Positions 12,301-24,300 of a stretch of DNA of 64,000 bases are shown in pieces. Location: positions 35,725,577 to 35,789,576 of the forward strand of contig CM066913.1 in the NCBI GenBank assembly GCA_033964015.1, in the 5' to 3' direction. Source of the DNA: Scolanthus callimorphus (Eukaryota; Cnidaria; Anthozoa; Actiniaria; Edwardsiidae). Numbering within the stretch: the stretch's first letter is position 1; each line of letters begins with the position of its first letter. Under the pieces are notes generated by a model. That model saw only the letters and a program-made list of their open reading frames with translations. It was not told the origin of the DNA and did no database searches. A program made the translations under genes and the position numbers.

Positions 12301-15300
12301 ACCCAAGTCTGGTTAACTCCGCAATAGGCTCCCCCGGTTCACCTATCCTTGGGACTGTTTCTGTCTTAATCTTGGCGTAGTCACTCGCGCCAATAATCAG
12401 GTGCACCGGTAGCCTATCCTTCCCGTCTGTATCGTCCATCTTCACGCCGCGCAGATGTCCGTGCGCAGAGATGCATTTCTCATACTGCGGATTGTCCAAC
12501 TCTAATAGCTTGTCCTTGTTGACCTTGGTCACATTAACTTGAAAGCCAAACTCCCCAGACAATGATTCCACCTTCACGTCATACAGCTCCACGTGTTTTG
12601 GTGACGCAGCTCAGCATCATTTCGATTTGACGCACCTCCCGTTTGACTGAGCGCACACCAATTCTGTCGAGTAACGCCGCTGACCCATAGCTACTAGCAC
12701 TTCCGGTGTCGAGGAGTGCGCGACAGATAACCCCATTGACCTTTATTACCACAACAGGGTAGATTACAGGGCTATCGTGAGTGCTAGTTGTTGTTAGCAT
12801 TTTCTCGGGCTTTGCACTTGACCCCGACCCGCTATCGTTCTTGACAGGGTGTGATGATGAATCCCACAAGTCAACGGAATGTCAAAAGGTTATCGGAATT
12901 GCTGACAGGCGAGCTATCTTAAGTAAGAGACGGCTCTGTTTTAATTGCACCGCAGATAAACATCTAGCTGCTAATTGCAAAAGCAATCTCGGTGTCAAGT
13001 ATGTCAACAAGCACGGCATGTTGTAAAACATGGACTGGTAAAACATGGACTGGACTGAGAAAACATGGACTGAGAAAACATGGACTGAGAAAACATGGAC
13101 TGAGAAAACATGGACTGGGAAAACATGGACTAAGAAAACATGGACTAAGAAAACATGGACTGAGAAAACATGGACTGAGAAAACATGGACTGAGAAAACA
13201 TGGACTGGGAAAACATGGACTAAGAAAACATGGACTGAGAAAACATGGACTGAGAAAACATGGACTGGGAAAACATGGACTGAGAAAACATGGACTGAGA
13301 AAACATGGACTGAGAAAACATGGACTGAGAAAACTGGGGAAACTGGCGGGAAAAACCTAAAATATCAGCAATCGCTCATGCATTATGAAGTCCGTCAGCC
13401 GTCTCAATTTGATATGGACATCATGATAGCTGGCGAGCGTTACTCACTTTATTGTTTACCACCGAGGATGACACTTTATACGACGATTAAGTTTCAAGGT
13501 CAAAAGCCGTCACATCTGGTGGGATGAAGTTTATTTTCCGGTAGCTTGCATGTATGTTCGGTCTGTTTTCTGCTGGATATAAACTTCCTTTCCCAAAGAA
13601 TGAAGTGTGGTGTTGTTGTTTGTTTTGCACGTTCGGGATCTCAAGCGCAGAATTCAGCGTGTATTTAAAGTAAACCGTATCTACTTGGCTAAGAATTTGC
13701 TATGACCTTTGTTAAAAAAATACGGGCGATTCTGTAAGATTAGTGTGTTAGCTAATAGACTCGAATGAACTACAATTGTAGCTCACTATGCCAGTGTATG
13801 CGTCGAACGAATTCGTAAACGAAACGTGTGGCGACTTGAACTTGTATACTAAGCACAGATTGGCTTGAAATTTTCAAATATTTCTGAATCTAGCATCATT
13901 AAGTGGTATTCTACGAGGACACTAGGTTTTTCCCGCCAGTTTCCCCAGTTTTCTCAGTCCATGTTTCGTGACTTATCTGGCGCCCGTTGTTGTTGATCCG
14001 ATATCTTATCCTTTGGAGGAATGGGATTACGCTTTGTCCATTTAGGGGCCGACCATTTAACTTTTGAGGGGGGGGGGGTGGGCTTTTTTGAAAAAAAATA
14101 TCCTGCACGGCCCGAAGGGCCGAAAAAAATTTCCTGCACAGCAAAATGATGACTAAAACCCTTCTTTTTTATTGGAAAAAAATTCTCACCGATTACAAGA
14201 GGTAGAAAAAAAAATCTTGCACCGACAAAAAAGCCCACCCCCCCCTCAAAAGTTAAATGGTCGGCCCTTATCTAGGGCACTCACGAGATCAGGGAAATTC
14301 CATTCCTGCCAATCATCGTCGAGACGAACAAGATCACCACGAATTCCTTCTAGCTTATCTAGCGTCAGCCTTACATACCCATTTACGCTGTTGAGCTTTC
14401 CCATTGTTTGCAAGGCCTGAACGTCGCTTAGTAAAGAATTATAGAACTCATGGATCTTGGTGGGGCTTGTTCCGTTAATCTTGGGCAAAGACATAATGCT
14501 CTTGACGTACGCATTGACGATTTCACTTGTACGCCCATATTTGTCCTTGAGAATGTTCTTAGCACGTTCGTACCCTTCCGTGTTGAAAGGGAGCCCCTGA
14601 ATGCAGCTCCTTACGCTAGGCTCCACTAGTTCCTTCAAATAGTTGAATTTAGTGACACTGGGAACACTTGAGCTTTCGATTTCAGCCTCAAACTGATTCC
14701 AGAACCTTAGCCAATCGATGTGAGTTCCATTAAATGGCGTGATAATCAGCTTTGGTAACTTCGCGTGATTTCCATTACCACCACTTTTCACATTCACTGA
14801 CTCACTAGCATTTTGTTTTTCGAATTCAGATTTCATGTCCAGTTTTGCCTTCTCGAATGCCAACTGAGAGGCACGCGACTTAGCCAGTAATTTCTCCTCG
14901 TCCTCCTTTTGTGCTTCAAGTGCTTCTTGTCGTGCTTTCGCAAGGCACTTCTCTAGCTCAGAAATCGCATCATCAGCGGATCATTGCTTCTCTTCGATTT
15001 CATTGCTCCATGCAGAAAGATCCTCCAATGATTCCTCCGCAGCGATCTTCGCTCCCTGAATTTTCACCTTCAGGCTCTCCACTTGTTTAGAAATAGTGCG
15101 TAGTGCGTCTCGTTGCCGCTCTATTCCCTCCACATTTTGTTTCGCGATTATCCCCTCACTCTTCCCTTTAGTAAACTCCAGTAGTTTTAGCTGGACCCCT
15201 AATTCCTTGGTTAAGGTTTCCATCGCTTGATTAAGGGTCCCTTCGTGGTCGCCACTTTCTGTCCGGAATGATCCGTGGGACAGAATACTCACAGTTTGGG

Positions 15301-18300
15301 TTTTATGGGTTTTTACTCAAATCACTGTTTCACTGATAAGTTCACACTCGCCTCTCGCACTTCTACTATGATTACAATTTTTAGACTTCAAACGTGACTA
15401 TAAGATTACATACTAGGGTGCGGCAATACAATCTTAACAATAATCTACCAATCAAGTTGCGCCATTGCGGTAAATCAATGTTGTCTTATGAAACTTGTTG
15501 CTATGGTTACAACTCTCGTGACTAATATATGATACGAACTCGCGTGACTGATACTTTGCTTATTTCGCTCGGGATATTTTACATTTCAGATTACTTGCAT
15601 GCACTAAATCAATGCTATAGATTGTGACCCCTATCTATCTCCGACATGGCTAAGAGCCACACTGTGGCCACCTCTGTAAAATTTCGAGATTTCATTACCC
15701 TGTAAATTTTCTTCTGAGCAAGGCACGAACTTCAAATGTTTCATGTTGACTAGTTTCAAAGATTTCTTCCATCAGTTCAAAAACAGGAATAATAATACCC
15801 ACCGGAATCCTTAGAGTGTGGATTTAGGTGGAATACAAGAAATGCCCTAGGTAAGACAAGAGGCGGAACAACTGGAATACCTATCCACCGGAATTACCAC
15901 CCCTCTTTCTTCAATGTTGTTTGATCGCTGACTTTATCGCCAGATGACTTTAAAAGCAGTCACTTTATCGCCGATAAAGTCATAGAAAGTTGGGCAACGG
16001 AAATCAAAGAAACATTATTTCGTAATGGTATCGGACATTACTGGTTCCTACACAGGGAGCTCACCCTTCCGGTAAAATAAAAATAATTGTGTTATTTTGA
16101 TATTTTCTTCCCTGTTCTTTTATATTTCAATTGGAGTCATGTGTATTGTTTTACCTCTTGGACCCTAGGGAACAAGATTACGTCATGCTACTTTCTGATT
16201 TATTTTCATAACAAAGGAATCTATTGACCTTCGTGCTCGAAGATCACCATCGCCGAAGAAAAGCAAGACTGATTATTATGTAAAAGATACGCCATGGTCT
16301 GATTGTAACGGATGGGGTACACACTCCCATCTCAATGCTCCGGCGCAGTAAGCATGTCTCAAAACGGCCCTCTGAAGTGACCATTGACATTTATATGCAC
16401 TTTTGTAGCACCACTTATTTATTTTAGTTTTGCACTGGCACTATTTATTTATTGCCAACGAGCAGCCGAGCCAAGAGGCGAGGCTGCGAGGCGGCAGCAT
16501 TATAGAGCCGTGCGAGGAGAAAAATTCTCGAGTTCAGAGTGGTGTAACCACTAGCCAATCAAAGTGCCAGGATTTTGAAAGAGTATTATTCAAGTGGTAA
16601 CCAAATGCTTGAGCATTATCAGTATCAGAAGAGAAATCTACTATTTGACCCATGGTCCACTTCTGAAGTGCGCCTGTGTAGCCAACGCCGCGATGCTGTG
16701 ATTGCAGTTCTCGCGCTGTTATTATTACACAATCATTGCTATCACAGTGATTTAGCTTGTTCATATGCTCATGGAAATGCAACCTTTACATGTATGAAAT
16801 TTAGAGGTAGATATTTGTCCCTATAGTCCGCGTGATGCTAACGCTTTGCGGATCAATGAATATAAAATAGTAGGCCAAATGAAATTAGGGCAGCAGTGAG
16901 TCAGAGGAACTCATATTTTCCGAAGGGCAAAACATTCACTTATATTCACTTATAAATTGCTCGTTGGCACTTTTAGCGAGAGTTACAACTAGTTTATAAC
17001 GGTAATTATCACATAAATCTCACGCGAGCGAGGCATCCAGTGAAGAAGAAGCTCTCCTAGCGCCCATGGTCCAGTTCATCGAGGGTATAACAACGACTTT
17101 CGGTTTCGCTTCAAAGAGACATCGCCAGCGCCATGCAAAGAACAGGTAACCTCGAATTTACTTCATGGATGATACGAATTGGGATCACTTCCATGATTGC
17201 ATTTGAAGTCCTGTTTGTACCTCTGTATTTAGTGTTTGCTGAAATGTGGCCAAGACTTCATACACACCATTCACCGATGCAAAACTGCTCTTCGCAGTGT
17301 TCTGTCAGGCCTCCTGTTGAAACAAAGGATACCTTCTCCCGGATATCTGCTGGCTCAGTACCTCTGCGTCTGCTTTTTGTTCACATTTCTGGTGAAGACA
17401 GAACAGACAATGATTATGTATCATCTGACACGGACATTCTAGACGTGAAAACCTTGGTTTGGGCCGGAAGTGAGGAAGAACCGCTTTTGAACTTGGATGT
17501 GGGATTTAGTATTTACTCGCTTACAACACTCTCAAGTGTGGTGCATCATATTAATTTTGACCCAGAAACAGAGCCACAGAACTGTTTGCAAGGCTTGGCG
17601 GACTTATGTAAAATCGCTACAATCTCGGAAGCATTTTTCGCTAACGTGACTGATTCTAACGGAGTGTTGTGTTACGCCGTGAATGACTCAGATAACATTC
17701 AAGGGTTCAGATATGAGTGCTGTCAGTGGGACGACAATATCAGACAAGTAAAATGCGGGATACCTGCTCACGACAGCGTCCTCATGGCAGCAATTAAAAT
17801 AATGCTGCTTATAGCTCTGGTATTTACTTTGTTTTGCTTTCCTGTTATTTACCAAGCCTTACCAGCTAAGGTCCCGGCGGACAAACTGACCTCAGAGTCC
17901 CACCTCAATCCGTTTTCTCAAAAATCTATTGAACTAATCCAGCTTCTATACCCAACAGGGGACTACCGATGGGATTGGCTAAGGAAATTCGTTGTCGCTT
18001 TTGGAATATTTCCGTGCTTCCTCTACGCAGAGCTGGTGGCTGTGAGTGCTATCGAAACTTCAGTTATTCCAAAGTTGTTTAATAGCTCAACGCTAATCAA
18101 AATCTGGCACGAAAAGGAATTTCCAATTGACAGTAGCAGATTTATATTTGATTTCTTGGGCTCCATTTCTGTCGGCATTATATTTATGCCATCAACAAAG
18201 AGAAAGTGCAAAGAGAAAACAATTGATGAGAGCAAACATAAAGAACTCATCCAAATACTTGGTATTTTAGTGGAAAAGAAGTTGCCAAGACGAGTGGATT

Positions 18301-21300
18301 GGCGAGCACCTTTAGAAATCAGCAAGAATGTATACAATTTCTTCACTAGTAAAGTTTGCTCTTGTGCTTGGCTGTCGTGTTTGCTTAAGGTCATATTGTG
18401 CTATCTTCTCCTTCCTGTATGGTTCACGGTGTATGCCATTTGTGCTTCTCCCTTGATGACGTTTCTAGAATCACGTATTGTTGCTTCTTATCACAGTTAT
18501 CTCGAGTTGGAACAAAAAAAAGATATTTCACATTAACTAATAAAATGTGTTTCCTGTACCTGCCACTTATTTTCTTTCCGTCAGTTTGGGGTCTTGGAGT
18601 TATTGGCATTACATTTATAGTAAGCAGTTCTCTGACTTTCCTCTCAAGACTAACATTCTACACTATTATGGGTCTTGCTTCATCATTGTCCTTTTACGCT
18701 CCGTACATCGCCGCAGCATCTGTCTTCCTGTATTATATCTGGAGCTACAACCGTTCAGTTACCAGCGACTACCACAAGCTGCTCAAAATCACAATCAACG
18801 CGTGCAAAGAAATGAAAACAAAGCATCCTGAAATCGAGAAAGACATGCTTTACTCAGAAATGAATGGAATTCCAAGCATTCCGTCAATGGTTTTTCACGA
18901 AGTCTGCGAGCAAGTGATGCCAAGACACTTGACCTACACTCAAATGGTATTAAGACTCTTCGCCACTGAACTGTTCCTGGCCATAGCTTTCGCTTCCATC
19001 ATGGTGTCCAGCCAACAGACACCACAGGCAGGCTTCAGCCAGCTCATGACTCTACTCCTTTCCATTGTCACTTCCGCTCTACCAAGAATCGCAGGCACTA
19101 TCACACAGGGCAGCGCGGAGAAAGATCTGCGCGAGGTGTGTCGAGAGGATGTGGTAAAACGCGTTGTTGAAAACTACGTTTGCTATTTACACGAGAACCA
19201 AATCTACAAGACGTACTTTGGTGAGTGGGCTGTGGAACATGATGACGATGGATGCAATCTTTGTCGTCAGGGATGGTGCGTCCTGGAGTACGAGGCTGCT
19301 GCTCAACCATCGTCGACATCATTCGCCATTGATATCAGCCCCGAAGAGCCATCTATCAACCGTGTAGCTAGTTCAGACAACGACAGCACTATTTCGCATG
19401 TAATTGTAGATATCCACGAACCACCACACCCGCGTTCCACAACAGCGATCACCCCGACAACATCCGCCATTGACATGAGCCCCGAAGAGCCATCTATCAA
19501 CCGTGTGGCTAGCGCAGACAACGACAGCAATATTTCGTATGTCATTGTAGATGTCGATGAACCACCACACCCGAGTTCCACAAATGAGAATGATCCGCTA
19601 TTGTCAGATAATACGCAAAGGTACGGTGCGGTGTAGAGATGACGTATGCTGGGGTGTAGGTATGTTGTATGCTGGTGTATAGGTACGGCGTATGCTGCGG
19701 TGTAGAGATGACGTATGCTGGGGTGTAGGTATGTTGTATGCTTGGGTGTAGACATGGCGTATGCTGGTGTATGGATACGGCGTATGCTGTGGTGTAGAGA
19801 TCACGTATGCTGGGGTGTAGGTATGTTGTATGCTGGGGTGTGGACATGGCGTATGCTGCGGTGTAGGTATGTTGTATGCTGGGGTGTAGACATGGCGTAT
19901 GCTGCGGTGTAGGTATGTTGTATGCTGGGGTGTGGACATGGCGTATGCTGCGGTGTAGGTATGTTGTATGCTGGGGTGTAGACATGGCGTATACTGCGGT
20001 GTAGGTATGTTGTATGCTGGGGTGTAGACATGGCGTATGCTGGGGTGTAGGTATGTTGTATGCTGGGGTGTAGACATGGCGTATGCTGCGGTGTAGGTAT
20101 GTTGTTTGCTTGGGTGTAGACATGGCGTATGCTGCGGTGTAGGTATGTTGTATGCTGGGGCGTAGGTATGACGTATGCTGCGGTGTAGGTATGTTGTATG
20201 CTGGGGCGTAGGTATGACGTATGCTGCGGTGTAGGTATGTTGTATGCTGGGGTGTAGACATGGCGTATGCTGCGGTGTAGGTATGTTGTATGCTGGGGCG
20301 TAGGTATGGCATATGCTGGGATGTAAATATGTTCGCATAGATAAGTCTAAATTGTTCATTGGATTACATTCTCAAATCGTGTTGAACATGACTGTGTAGC
20401 GCCCGCTGGTGGCATAGACCAGCTAGTAAATATGAACAGAATATCTAGTATGTAGTTTTACGTCAAGCAAGATTACCATCTTCCTAATAAAACCTAAACT
20501 AGTATCAGTAAATAGAGGCCACGGTAAAATATTCTTGGTCGTGACCGGAGACGAAACCACTTTGGTTGATTTTTTTTTGCCTGTAGGATTTCTTAGTCAG
20601 TGATCAACATAGAGAAACGTCATTAAAGTTCAGTGTTAGTTAAATACATTGAGAGCTCTTTTGTAGTAAAAGTGAACTACATTATGTAGTCATTAGTGCA
20701 TGTAATGATGTTGTTTAGGGGAAGTATACAGGTTCCAGAGCAAAGTTTTTTTTTGCTCGAACTCAGATTTTAGTCCACGAATAATGAAAGACCAACTCCA
20801 AAGAACGTTTGTGGTGAATCGGTTGAAGCGTGACCGAGATATGGCCCGTTGAATACATATTTTTCTTTAAAAAAACACTGTATTTTCGACACGGCTCAAA
20901 ACGTTATGAACTGAAAACTATGTATTCCGCGGGCCATATCTCGGTCGCGTTGCAGCCGATTAACCACAAACGTTCTTTGGAGTTGGTCTTTCATTATTCG
21001 CAATTGAATTACGACAATCGCCTGAAATCCGCTCAAAACAGAGATATATCGCTTAGTATTCTGAAGTCATAGATGTTTCATAGCACTTTCTGGTAACACG
21101 CGATCCAGTGCGTTCAAAACATCGAAAGAGCTAATTGGCAGTTGGGCTTGTCTGCGGTATCAAACCATAGTCAATCAGATCCTTGCTTAGTTTCGCCAAG
21201 TGCAGTATTTGCTTTGGAAGCCAAGTGACTGTAAAGTCAATCAAACCGTGTCAGCCAATCACATCCTTGCACAGTTTCGCCTCGAATTCGAATTGACTTT

Positions 21301-24300
21301 TGTCGCAACATGTCTTTCAAGGGAAGCCAAGTGACTGCACTGGGCAAGGATCCGATTGGCTCACACAGATTACATTGATTGACAACGCAGAAAAACTCAA
21401 CTGCAAAACTTCACGAAGCTGACCGCGTGCTCACTTGAAATGCTTGCACAAATGTGCTAATTTTTCGATTTGTAAATTCTATATCAGTTCTATAGCTCAA
21501 GTGCTAGGTTTTACTTGTAATCATTGTACTTAAATTTTGTAGTCCTCGCTACTTGTGCTGTAAATAAGCAGCTTGGTTATTAAAGCCCATAAAACCCAAG
21601 ATGTTTGCTTTTGGTTCTGTTACATCCATCCCCCTGAAACTCGGTAGAGTAGTGAAAGCCAGACAAGATCTCAGTTTATTGTCACATACTAAACGTGTTT
21701 AAAGAGCCCGTGTCAGCCACTCCTTTGTTATTGTTTTCGTTCCATAGAGCAGATTTCAGATGACTGTCGTGAGTAATTCGCAATTCCTATAGGTTTTATT
21801 CAGAATTGGTGTAATCACTTTGCAATTGGCTTCACTATAGTCATATGAAATCTCTTAATAAATATCTAAAAACAAAGTTTCAGATTTGATTTACCAAATA
21901 CAATCGAGAAATGTGCTCTATATTCTCTAAATCAGCCGATGGAAATGGATTTTTCCCCCCAATTGGTATGTTGTTATGCTGTCAAAATGGCGGCTGACTA
22001 TGTCACCGTTGTGTCAACAAAATGTTCTAAAATAAGACCAGTCATGGTCTATAGCTTTTGCTATCAAATTTTCAAGTTTGAAAACTTAAAAACTGTTGAT
22101 CAGACTGGTAAGAAATCAATTGCCAATTTGCAATCCAATAATACACCAAAATGTGTACTTTAGTTCTAGCAACTGAAAGGTTTTAAACAAATCAAGACGA
22201 TTTTTTCGCTCATTTCTTCTGACTTTGACCGCATTTATTTGTAACAATAAACACAGGGAATTTCTGCAGAAACCCGTCCAAGGGAAAAGCTTCCCCATGG
22301 TAGAAGAATGAGAAGTGTTCGGATTTCCGATGGATATCCATGTGAATTCCGAACACTTCCCATGCATGTCCCTAGGGAAATTCAGCTTTACCCATGGATG
22401 GTTTTCTGCAGAAATTCCCTGTGAAAATCGTGGTACTACCCCTTTAACTTGTGGAAATGCTAAACTGACAAATGATTGGTCGTGATTGATTGTGAGGGCC
22501 CAATCGTTCGATGTCACAAACAATCGTGGCTACACTATAATGTGTAACGGAATGACGTATTAAAGGGGTCGAAATGTTGTGGACAGAAAAAGCGCGCGCA
22601 CGACCAAAATGTTTTACGCGCGCGCAGCCAACGGCGTTGTCATTGGTTCACGCTAATGAGGCGTTCCGTGGTACAGATGGGTCCCACGCGTCACTTGTAT
22701 TTTCTAGTATACATACGAGCCTACCACGCTACAGAAAATTTTAATTTTAAAAATACAACGTTTTACGTAAATGCAGTACACGATGGGAAGGTCGAGTGGA
22801 ATACCGCCGGTTTATGCAACGCTATTCCTGCATTCTGATTGGTTGTATTTGTGTGGCATACGAATAATTTTATCTACCCATGCCTGAAAGCTGAATCAGA
22901 ATTCGGCAAACGCACATTGTGATTTATTATTCAGCACATCGATGCACTGCCCAAATATGGTCATTGGAAACGCCAATAGCTGTCTTCTGTACATGACAGA
23001 TATCCTACGATATCCGTAGTTTGAGGGAAATATGATGTGTTGAGCTCGTAAATAAACAAAGAAGTAATGTTTTACAGGGCTTTTTGTGCTATCGATGTGT
23101 TGAACAATAAGACCATCATCCTGCTCGATTTTGCAGAATATCGTCCGATTTTAGCCAACTCGGGACTGCGTCTCTCGTCGGCTAACTATCAGACGATATT
23201 CTGCGCAATCTCGCAGGACAATGGTTAAGTAGCCATGGGAAGTATAGGCGGTATCGCGCTGGCTTCGGCTCACCGCTGTAATCTGGGATGCCACTCCCGA
23301 TCACGACAGAGCAAAATATTCTTTCTCTTTGGGTTATGGCCTAATCTGGTTCATATTATAATAAAATCGAATTAACTTAGAATCTCTGGTTCATATTGTG
23401 AATTGAACTTTGTTTTAAAGGTAAAAACTGGCTGGTTACTCACCCTTGATTGTATCTCTTCAGCAAGGCTTCTTTGGATACCTGTAGAATATATGGGTTA
23501 AGTATATAAGTTAAGTTATATCTTGCAAAGGACTTCTATCCCTCAGGGTGTCTTGGTTAATAAATATCTGTGCGCCTCGTGAGTCCACAACATTTTGACC
23601 ACTTTATTACGTCATTCCGTGCTATACAAAAGGACATTCCATAAAATCAGAGGACATTTGTTAAATATATCGGTGGAGAAACGCGCTATACACCGAATCG
23701 AGATATGGCGGCGCATTTCAGTAACTATTGTTCTTGACTTACTAGCCTCATGTTCACGTGGAAACACAAAAGCATTTTCGCATGAATTGTGAGAGGCTAG
23801 TAAGTCAAGAACAATTGCTATTCAAATTTGCCGCCATATTTCGATTATCGGTGTATTGCCTTCAAATTTTCTCTCCAAACATAGCCACGGGGTTCAATTG
23901 CGATTGAGAGCAAGATTTCAGGAGATATTTTTTAATCATGTGGCAGCTGAAAGCTAAGGACTTCATCCTAGACCCTGGCGTTGTGGGTGGGCTTCCTGTG
24001 CTCGGAGATGAACCGTGAGGATGTGCGAGCACTGGGCCGAGCTCACCCGCAGAACGCGTTCGGGGCAACATATCCACTTAACCTCACTTATGGATAATCC
24101 ATAAGTATTGATAGCACCTCCATATATGAATAATCCAGAACTCAAGAGCATGGTTATTTGACATGCGCAATGTCCCACATGGTTGTAGGTTGCCGTAGTA
24201 CACTTGTATCGAGCGCTCTGGAAAGGGTGCAGTGGGCGGGGGTTCTGGGGGCTGGTGTTTTTTTTTTTTTTTTTTTTGGTTCGGACAATTTTAGAGTGTT

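Larger units (their letters stand above)
8378..15646 (-). mobile_element. Complete BEL/Pao LTR retrotransposon, damaged
   Basis: 7.27 kb element in UROC1 intron 9, same strand as the gene. It has 387-bp LTRs with TG..CA ends and a 4-bp target duplication TGGC (8374-8377 and 15647-15650). A primer-binding site follows the 5' LTR and a purine tract precedes the 3' LTR. The pol order protease, RT, RNase H, integrase with a separate gag is the BEL/Pao plan. The LTRs read as identical, so the insertion is recent. Gag carries a nonsense codon, a MITE, a foldback with minisatellite, and a wrong-strand zinc knuckle. A one-base frame change separates protease from RT. Confidence 0.95.

Noticed and set aside
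12992..13527. Two plus-strand frames of 120-160 codons with KHGLR or TEKTW repeats
   Set aside because: Translations of the 15-bp minisatellite in the foldback arm, with no family similarity.
19542..20359. Long minus-strand frames with HTTYLHRSIRH-like repeats
   Set aside because: Minisatellite translation downstream of the nested gene.
22116..22523. 135-codon minus-strand frame
   Set aside because: Covers a palindromic MITE (22252-22423) present in several copies. No family match.
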